Source of the DNA: Acinetobacter sp. WC-141
GTDB taxonomy: Bacteria > Pseudomonadota > Gammaproteobacteria > Pseudomonadales > Moraxellaceae
Assembly (NCBI RefSeq): GCF_000313935.1
Contig: NZ_AMSS01000050.1
Coordinates: forward strand, 124,001 to 188,000
Direction of reading: 5' to 3'
DNA: 64,000 nt
Positions within the stretch are counted from its first letter, which is position 1. Each line of letters begins with the position of its first letter. A program made the translations under genes and the position numbers. Under the pieces are notes generated by a model that ran no database searches, was not told the origin of the DNA, and saw only the letters and a program-made list of their open reading frames with translations. Of the stretch, positions 58,081 to 64,000 are shown one piece after another.

Positions 58081-59283
58081 GTGGCTATATCAGTATTAGT
58101 TATCAATTGCGGCTCTTCATCTATTAAATACGCGCTGGTTTCAGAGCGTCGTGAAGACCGCATTTACGGTTTAGCAGAAAACTTGGGGGCAGCTGATGCT
58201 CGTATTAAGGGAGTTACAGTTGGTGGTGAACCACTTGAACTTTCAATTCCTTATGCTGACCATGCCAAAGCTTTAGAAACTTTACTTGCACGTCTTGCCA
58301 ACTATAAACCGCAAGCAATCGGACATCGTGTTGTACACGGTGGTAGTTTAACCAAAGCAGAATTACTCACTCCTGAAATTATTGAACGTATTCGTGCAGC
58401 AACGCCTTTGGCTCCGCTTCATAACCCAGCACATTTAATTGGTATTGACGCAACCGTACGCCTATTCCCTGAATTACCTCAAGTTGCCGTATTCGATACC
58501 GCATTCCATCAGACCATGCCACCGCATGCATACCGTTATGCAATTCCTAAGTTTTTATATACTGACCACAATGTCCGCCGTTATGGTTTCCATGGGACAA
58601 GCCACGCCTATGTGTCCGATAAAGCAAGTGAGCTTGCAGGCAACCTGAAAAAAGGTGGATGGTTAACAGCGCATCTAGGAAACGGCAGTTCAACTTGCGC
58701 AGTATGGAATGGACAAAGTGTTGATACGTCTATGGGCCTTACCCCACTTGAAGGTGTGGTGATGGGAACGCGTAGTGGTGACGTTGATCCAAGCTTACAT
58801 AGCTTCCTTGCGAAAAACCTCGGTTGGGATTTAGCTAAAATTGATAAAGTTTTAAATAACGAAAGTGGCTTACTAGGCTTATCACAATTGTCTAACGACA
58901 TGCGTACAGTGATTGAAGCTGCTGAAAATGGTAATGAAGATGCTTGTCTTGCAATTGAAGTCTTCAGCTATCGCCTTGCAAAATCACTTGCTGCATTAAG
59001 CTGTGGCTTACCAACTTTAGACGGCTTAATCTTCACGGGTGGTATTGGTGAAAACTCAGCTTATATTCGTGAAAAAACCTTAGCGTATTTACCTCATTTT
59101 GGTTTGCAGCTTGATAAAGAGCAAAACAACAACCTAAAACGTGGCACCGAAGGCCGAATCGATAATGGAACAGGACCGCAAATTTGGGTCATTCCTACAG
59201 ATGAAGAAGGCCGTATTGCCAAAGAAACTCGTCAAGTTGTTGAAGCGGCAGAAAATACAGCATCTGTAGCAAGCCTTGCTTAA
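58081..59283 (+). CDS. ackA: Acetate kinase
   Basis: Interconverts acetyl phosphate and acetate with ATP. The 400-residue product has the N-terminal phosphate motif [13 protein letters not shown], the central FHGTSHAYV and [22 protein letters not shown], and the closing GIGENS motif. The start is GTG with only a weak AGGA upstream; no other in-frame start lies nearby. It is followed by pta after 41 bases, the normal acetate operon. Confidence 0.95.
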   Translation: MAISVLVINCGSSSIKYALVSERREDRIYGLAENLGAADARIKGVTVGGEPLELSIPYADHAKALETLLARLANYKPQAIGHRVVHGGSLTKAELLTPEIIERIRAATPLAPLHNPAHLIGIDATVRLFPELPQVAVFDTAFHQTMPPHAYRYAIPKFLYTDHNVRRYGFHGTSHAYVSDKASELAGNLKKGGWLTAHLGNGSSTCAVWNGQSVDTSMGLTPLEGVVMGTRSGDVDPSLHSFLAKNLGWDLAKIDKVLNNESGLLGLSQLSNDMRTVIEAAENGNEDACLAIEVFSYRLAKSLAALSCGLPTLDGLIFTGGIGENSAYIREKTLAYLPHFGLQLDKEQNNNLKRGTEGRIDNGTGPQIWVIPTDEEGRIAKETRQVVEAAENTASVASLA

Positions 59284-59324
59284 TTAAAGCCCAGCGAAAA
59301 CTCGATATTTATTTATAGGTTTAT

Positions 59325-61469
59325 ATGAATACAATTTTATTGATTCCTACAGGTGAAGGGGTTGGCTTAACCTCTGCCTGCTTAGGCATGATTTACGCAC
59401 TTGATTGCAACGGAATTAAAGCAGGCTTTTTAAAACCATTTTCTCAAGAAGACCAAGAGCATCTTGACCGAACCACTTCATTATTTGGTCACTTATTTCA
59501 AAGTAAAACTGTTCAATCTATTTCGCATGAAAAATTAACTCAGCTTATTGCCGCTGGGGAAGTAGATGAATTACTTGAAGAAGCTGTTAGCCTTCATCGC
59601 AGCGTTGCAGCAGACCATGATGTCATTATTGTGGAAGGCTTATTACCAAACGGACAAGACCATTTTGCCAGTGAGCTCAACGCAAGTCTTGCACAAGCAC
59701 TTGATGCAGAAGTCGTGTTGGTCAGTACAGCAGATATTCAAAACCCGAAAAAAGCCGCAGAAAAAGTAGATGCTCATTTACGCCAGTTTGGTGGAGCTGC
59801 TTCAAATCGTACTGCTGGTGTACTCTTTATGCGTACCCGTGGATTAACTGAAGAAACAGCACAAATTCCTGTTGCGTTTGATCCATCGTTACGACCGACT
59901 GAAGAAATCGCAAAATTTACGACCGAACTGCAAAAATATAATCGTTATTTTGGTTCTAGCGATTTACCAATCATTGGTTTAGTTCCATTTAGTAACACGC
60001 TAAGCGTACCGAGAACACTTGATATTGCCAATGTCATTGATGGGCAATGGGTACATCAAGGCGAAGCTAAAACACGTCGTATTTTGCATTCGAGTTTAAT
60101 TGCTTCAAGCATTGAATATGAATTGAATAAGTTTATTGCAGGCGAGTTAATTATTAGCGCATCTGAACGTACCGACGTTTTACTTGCAAGTAGTTTGGCA
60201 ACCAGCAATGGTATTCCTCTGGCGGGTTTAGTTCTTACCGAAAGAGAAGCGCCAGCACCTGAGCTTTTAGAGTTTTGCCAAATTGCAATTAAACAAGGGT
60301 TGCCGATTTTACATACCCGTTTAAACACACTTGAAACTGCACAGCGTTTATCTAATTTTGGCAATGAAATTCCAACTGACGATACTGAACGTGCTGAGCA
60401 AGTGACCCGATTTGTTTCAAGTCATATTGATGTTGAATGGCTTAAACAACACAGCAACAATGCTGCTACTCCTCGCCTGTCGCCATCGGCTTTCCGTCAC
60501 GAACTGGTACAAAAATCGATTGCAGCGAAAAAACGAATTGTGCTACCTGAAGGTGATGAACCGCGCACCATTCAAGCTGCGGCAATTTGTCAGGCACGTG
60601 GTATTGCTGACTGTATTTTGTTAGCTAAACCAGATGCTGTGCACGATGTTGCAAAAGCACGCGGCATTGAATTACCTGCTGAACTGGCAATTGTTGATCC
60701 TGACAGTATTCGTGATCAATATGTGGGACCAATGGTTGAGCTACGTAAAGGTAAACTCAACGAGCTTCAAGCGAAAGAACAGCTTCAAGATACCGTAGTA
60801 CTTGGAACCATGATGTTAGCTTTAGACGAAGTCGATGGTTTAGTTTCAGGCGCGGTACACACCACAGCAAATACAGTCCGCCCAGCATTCCAGCTCATTA
60901 AAACAGCACCTGATTATTCACTGGTTTCATCAATATTCTTTATGCTTTTGCCAGATGAAGTTTATGTATATGGCGACTGTGCAATTAACCCAGACCCAAC
61001 AGCAGAACAATTGGCTGAAATTGCAATTCAGTCTGCTGACTCAGCGAAAGCTTTTGGAATTGACCCGCGTATTGCCATGATCAGCTACTCAACTGGTACT
61101 TCCGGAACAGGTGCTGATGTTGAAAAAGTACAGCAAGCAACTCAAATTGCTCAGCAACGCCGCCCTGACTTACTGATTGATGGTCCACTTCAATACGATG
61201 CAGCTTCAGTTGAAAGTGTGGGACGTCAAAAGGCACCAGACTCTCGCGTTGCTGGCCGCGCCAATGTATTTATTTTCCCAGATTTAAATACGGGTAATAC
61301 CACTTACAAAGCAGTACAGCGTGCTGCAAATGTTGTGAGCGTTGGACCAATGCTGCAAGGCCTCAACAAACCAGTTAACGATTTGTCTCGTGGAGCATTG
61401 GTAGATGACATCGTCTTTACCATTGCATTAACAGCAATTCAGGCAGAGCAGCAAGCCGCTGCCAAATAA
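59325..61469 (+). CDS. pta: Phosphate acetyltransferase
   Basis: Converts acetyl-CoA and phosphate to acetyl phosphate. The 714-residue product is the long form: an N-terminal P-loop-like BioD-type domain (LLIPTGEGVGLTSACLG), a DRTGG domain (about residues 210-340), and the catalytic PTA_PTB domain from about residue 390 (KRIVLPEGDEPRTIQAAAICQARGIADC). The C-terminal SYSTGTSGTGADVEKV and FPDLNTGNTTYKAVQRAA segments are typical. It ends at a strong terminator. Confidence 0.96.
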   Translation: MNTILLIPTGEGVGLTSACLGMIYALDCNGIKAGFLKPFSQEDQEHLDRTTSLFGHLFQSKTVQSISHEKLTQLIAAGEVDELLEEAVSLHRSVAADHDVIIVEGLLPNGQDHFASELNASLAQALDAEVVLVSTADIQNPKKAAEKVDAHLRQFGGAASNRTAGVLFMRTRGLTEETAQIPVAFDPSLRPTEEIAKFTTELQKYNRYFGSSDLPIIGLVPFSNTLSVPRTLDIANVIDGQWVHQGEAKTRRILHSSLIASSIEYELNKFIAGELIISASERTDVLLASSLATSNGIPLAGLVLTEREAPAPELLEFCQIAIKQGLPILHTRLNTLETAQRLSNFGNEIPTDDTERAEQVTRFVSSHIDVEWLKQHSNNAATPRLSPSAFRHELVQKSIAAKKRIVLPEGDEPRTIQAAAICQARGIADCILLAKPDAVHDVAKARGIELPAELAIVDPDSIRDQYVGPMVELRKGKLNELQAKEQLQDTVVLGTMMLALDEVDGLVSGAVHTTANTVRPAFQLIKTAPDYSLVSSIFFMLLPDEVYVYGDCAINPDPTAEQLAEIAIQSADSAKAFGIDPRIAMISYSTGTSGTGADVEKVQQATQIAQQRRPDLLIDGPLQYDAASVESVGRQKAPDSRVAGRANVFIFPDLNTGNTTYKAVQRAANVVSVGPMLQGLNKPVNDLSRGALVDDIVFTIALTAIQAEQQAAAK

Positions 61470-61496
61470 TTAATAAATTCACCTTTACTACCTCTC

Positions 61497-61531
61497 GCCA
61501 TTTGATGTCCGCTCAAATGGCTTTTTTTATT
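61497..61531 (+). terminator. Terminator of ackA-pta
   Basis: GCCATTTGA (61497-61505) and TCAAATGGC (61513-61521) form a perfect 9-bp stem around TGTCCGC, followed by TTTTTTATTTT. Confidence 0.92.
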
Positions 61532-61648
61532 TTAATCATTCAAAAATAAATAATTTTCCGATTTCTGGCTTTTAAATTACTTCAAATCTTCTTATGCGAC
61601 TTTCGGTCAAAAGATCAACCAATCTCCCACAACACTGTCTTTTTGTCA

Positions 61649-61679
61649 TATAATTTAGCCCGCTAGCTAACAGCCCGCT
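61649..61679 (+). promoter_or_regulatory. -10 box and direct repeats before the fumarase gene
   Basis: A consensus TATAAT (61649-61654) lies 42 bases before the fumarase start; the -35 position is poor (CCCACA-like). Two copies of AGCCCGCT follow at 61657-61664 and 61672-61679, 15 bases apart, just where transcription would begin. This could be a regulator site or part of the leader. Confidence 0.5.
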
Positions 61680-61695
61680 CAAGAGATTTTCTGGT

Positions 61696-63222
61696 ATGAC
61701 AACGATTATCAAACAAGATGACTTGATTACATCGATCAAGGACGCCCTACAGTTTATTTCGTACTATCACCCGCAAGACTTTATCCAAGCGATGAGCCGT
61801 GCTTATGATCGCGAAGAAAACAAAGCCGCAAAGGATGCAATTGCACAGATTCTAATTAACTCTCGCATGTGTGCGGAAGGTCATCGTCCAATTTGCCAAG
61901 ATACTGGTATTGTTAACGTTTTCCTTGAAGTGGGCTTAGATGTTAAATTTGATTTAACGATGAGCTTAGACGATGCTGTAAACGAAGGTGTTCGCCAAGG
62001 TTACCTTGAAAACAGCAACGTTCTTCGTGCATCTGTACTTGCTGACCCTGCATTTGGTCGCAAAAATACAAAAGATAATACCCCTGCTGTAATTCACTAC
62101 AAACTCGTTCCGGGTAACAAAGTAGACATTACTGTTGCTGCTAAAGGTGGCGGTTCAGAAAACAAATCTAAACTTGCAATGCTTAACCCATCTGATTCGA
62201 TTGTTGACTGGGTACTTAAAACTGTTCCAACTATGGGTGCAGGCTGGTGTCCTCCAGGTATGCTCGGTATTGGTATTGGTGGTACTGCTGAAAAAGCCAT
62301 GATGCTTGCTAAAGAAGCACTCATGGAAGAAATCAACATGGACGAATTACTTCGCCGTGGACCAGAAAACAAAATCGAAGAACTTCGTATCGAAATCTTT
62401 GAAAAAGTAAACGCACTTGGTATTGGTGCACAAGGTCTTGGTGGTTTAACGACTGTTCTTGATATTAAGATTAAAGATTACCCATGTCACGCTGCTGGTA
62501 AACCAGTTGGTATGATTCCTAACTGTGCTGCTACTCGTCACGCTCACTTCCAGCTTGATGGTACAGGTGTAGCTCATATTCAAGCACCAAAACTTGAAGA
62601 CTACCCTTCAGTAACTTGGGACTCTTCACAATCTAAGCGTGTAAACCTTGATACCATTACTCAAGCAGAAATGGATTCTTGGAAACCTGGTGATACATTA
62701 CTTCTTAGCGGAACAATGTACACAGGTCGTGATGCTGCGCACAAACGTATGGTTGAAATGATCGACAACGGTGAAGAATTACCAGTTGATCTTAAAGGTA
62801 AATTTATTTACTACGTTGGCCCTGTTGATCCAGTGGGTGATGAAGTCGTTGGTCCTGCTGGCCCTACAACTGCAACACGTATGGATAAATTCACACGTAA
62901 AGTACTTGAGCATACTGGCTTGTTTGGCATGATTGGTAAAGCTGATCGTGGTCCTACAGCAATTGAAGCAATCAAAGACAACAAAGCAACTTACTTAATG
63001 GCAGTTGGTGGTGCGGCTTACCTCGTATCTAAAGCTGTTCGCGAAGCTGAAGTTGTTGCGTTTGCAGACTTAGGTATGGAAGCCATCTACAAATTCGTAG
63101 TTGAAGATATGCCTGTTTCTGTTGCAGTTGATGTAAACGGTACTTCAATTCATGCAATTGCTCCAAAAATCTGGCAAGCGAAAATTGGAAAAATTCCAGT
63201 AGTCGATGCAGCAGCTGGCTAA
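61696..63222 (+). CDS. Class I fumarate hydratase
   Basis: Iron-sulfur fumarase of the FumA/FumB type, converting fumarate to malate in the citric acid cycle. The 508-residue product has both the alpha (N-terminal) and beta (C-terminal) parts. Cluster Cys candidates lie in RPICQDTGIVNVF, GAGWCPPGMLGIGIGG and MIPNCAATRHAHF, and the C-terminal GPTTATRMDKFT segment is conserved. It is oxygen-sensitive in other species. It stands alone with its own terminator; no symbol is given because A and B forms cannot be told apart. Confidence 0.93.
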   Translation: MTTIIKQDDLITSIKDALQFISYYHPQDFIQAMSRAYDREENKAAKDAIAQILINSRMCAEGHRPICQDTGIVNVFLEVGLDVKFDLTMSLDDAVNEGVRQGYLENSNVLRASVLADPAFGRKNTKDNTPAVIHYKLVPGNKVDITVAAKGGGSENKSKLAMLNPSDSIVDWVLKTVPTMGAGWCPPGMLGIGIGGTAEKAMMLAKEALMEEINMDELLRRGPENKIEELRIEIFEKVNALGIGAQGLGGLTTVLDIKIKDYPCHAAGKPVGMIPNCAATRHAHFQLDGTGVAHIQAPKLEDYPSVTWDSSQSKRVNLDTITQAEMDSWKPGDTLLLSGTMYTGRDAAHKRMVEMIDNGEELPVDLKGKFIYYVGPVDPVGDEVVGPAGPTTATRMDKFTRKVLEHTGLFGMIGKADRGPTAIEAIKDNKATYLMAVGGAAYLVSKAVREAEVVAFADLGMEAIYKFVVEDMPVSVAVDVNGTSIHAIAPKIWQAKIGKIPVVDAAAG

Positions 63223-63228
63223 TCAAGA

Positions 63229-63254
63229 AAAGCACCGAATTCGGTGCTTTTTTT
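63229..63254 (+). terminator. Terminator of the fumarase gene
   Basis: The perfect palindrome at 63229-63250 (arms AAAGCACCGAA and TTCGGTGCTTT) is followed by five more T. It starts six bases past the stop codon. Confidence 0.92.
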
Positions 63255-63363
63255 TGCATTCTTTTTTTATTTTAAAATCTGAAAAGAATTGTAACAATTA
63301 CTTCTTCAATCTGTGCTATTAATAAATGCACTCTCTCGCCATATATTGAATATAGGTCATTTC

Positions 63364-63918
63364 ATGACTATTCGCCCTATTCTTAAAAATCTCTCAATCA
63401 GCCTCTGCCTAAGCTGTATTACCACAAGCTTATTTGCCTCTCCTGCCAAGCTAAGTTCAGTTAAAGAACTCATGCAAATGAGCCAAATTGATTACCTACT
63501 TAAAGAATCAATTAATGAATTAACGCCTTACTATGATCAACAGGCAGAACAAATCGTTACTAATATCACGGGTATCAAAACTTTAGGCCCCAAAGAAAAA
63601 GAGGCCGCGAAGAAGTTAGGTTCTCTTTTAAAAGATTCGAGCAGTCAGCTCATTAGCAATCCAAAAACTGCCCAAGCCTTACAGGATATTTACTTAAAGA
63701 CATATTCTGAAGAAGAAATTCAGGCAAATTTGAAATTTTTAAAAACCCCAGAAGGCCAATCAATTACGCGCAAGAACGTACAGATTATGGGCCAAATTTC
63801 AGAATATATGATGGAGTTGGGACAGCAGACCTTTAATGACCCTAAAGCAAGGGATCATATGCAAGAAGAGATGCTTAAAATTATTGCCCCACTCATGAAA
63901 GATAAAGAAAAGTCTTAA
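63364..63918 (+). CDS. Exported DUF2059-like protein
   Basis: A 184-residue protein of unknown function. A signal peptide (ILKNLSISLCLSCITTSLFA) ends at FAS, leaving a helical mature part. The segment IYLKTYSEEEIQANLKFLKTPEGQSITRK is the hallmark of DUF2059 (YSEEE-x-x-x-x-x-x-F-x-x-P-x-G). I chose the ATG at 63364, preceded by TAGGT; the frame extends to 63313. Its neighbours give no hint of function. Confidence 0.82.
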   Translation: MTIRPILKNLSISLCLSCITTSLFASPAKLSSVKELMQMSQIDYLLKESINELTPYYDQQAEQIVTNITGIKTLGPKEKEAAKKLGSLLKDSSSQLISNPKTAQALQDIYLKTYSEEEIQANLKFLKTPEGQSITRKNVQIMGQISEYMMELGQQTFNDPKARDHMQEEMLKIIAPLMKDKEKS

Positions 63919-63978
63919 CTTTTCTTTATCTTTTGGAAAGGTTTACCAAGTTAAAGGATTCCATAATTTAAATGGTTT

Positions 63979-63998
63979 AATCAGATGTACATCTGATT
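63979..63998. terminator. Palindrome at the window edge, probably a terminator
   Basis: AATCAGATGT and ACATCTGATT form a 20-base perfect palindrome (63979-63998) ending in TTTT at the window edge. It lies about 60 bases past the DUF2059 gene. The edge cuts off what follows, so a T-run cannot be confirmed. Confidence 0.55.
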
Positions 63999-64000
63999 TT

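Overview
The window is ordinary chromosome of an Acinetobacter, most likely of the calcoaceticus-baumannii complex. The base composition is AT-rich, and the protein set fits that genus: FabI with the Acinetobacter numbering of Gly95, the leuS-lptE-holA block, the der-bamB-yfgM-hisS-ispG-rodZ-pilF-rlmN-ndk block, and an Entner-Doudoroff gluconate locus. I see no tRNA, rRNA, insertion sequence, prophage or CRISPR array. Almost every base is accounted for by intact genes, and gene ends are often marked by clear hairpin-plus-T-run terminators.

Layout. 1-4.5 kb holds leuS-lptE-holA. 4.6-9.4 kb holds a macA-macB-outer membrane factor efflux operon, convergent with fabI. 9.4-14.3 kb holds fabI, a YccA-like membrane protein, orn, the divergent rsgA, and a rhodanese-grxC-secB operon. 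14.4-31.7 kb is one long minus-strand operon of 18 genes for an aryl polyene (APE) lipid-pigment. It has one recognisable promoter at its right end (31745-31772) and ends at a terminator shared with secB. 31.8-41.2 kb is the der-to-ndk housekeeping block, followed by iscX. 41.5-43.5 kb is a two-gene unit, a GT4 glycosyltransferase and a PAP2 phosphatase, behind a Pho-box-like array. 43.6-50.8 kb holds prc, nagZ, a methyltransferase, a RhlA-like hydrolase with a PilZ-like tail, and proA. 50.9-57.3 kb is the gluconate/Entner-Doudoroff group (gapN, gntK, gntT, eda, edd). 58-61.5 kb is ackA-pta, followed by a class I fumarase and a small exported DUF2059 protein.

How the genes work together. The APE operon carries everything needed to make and place an aromatic polyene lipid. 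An ammonia lyase and an AMP-ligase can supply and activate an aryl starter. Two carrier proteins, two complete ketosynthases, a short KS-like protein, a ketoreductase and two half-site dehydratases can extend it. A thioesterase, a glycosyltransferase and two acyltransferases can release it and attach it to a lipid. An MMPL transporter, a LolA-like carrier and a DUF3261 lipoprotein can move it to the outer membrane. A phosphopantetheinyl transferase can activate the carriers. The gluconate genes take up gluconate, phosphorylate it and split it to pyruvate and glyceraldehyde 3-phosphate; gapN then oxidises the latter with NADP. The GT4/PAP2 pair looks like a phosphate-starvation membrane remodelling unit.

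The points I rate most worth a second look are: the four-unit, 11-bp-phased Pho-box array in front of the GT4/PAP2 pair; the complementary split active site of the two APE dehydratases, one of them fused to the AMP-ligase; the halogenase-like WxWxIP motif in the APE flavoprotein; the Phe-His selectivity pair in the ammonia lyase; an RcsF-like secreted protein inside the APE operon; and the RhlA-like/PilZ fusion.
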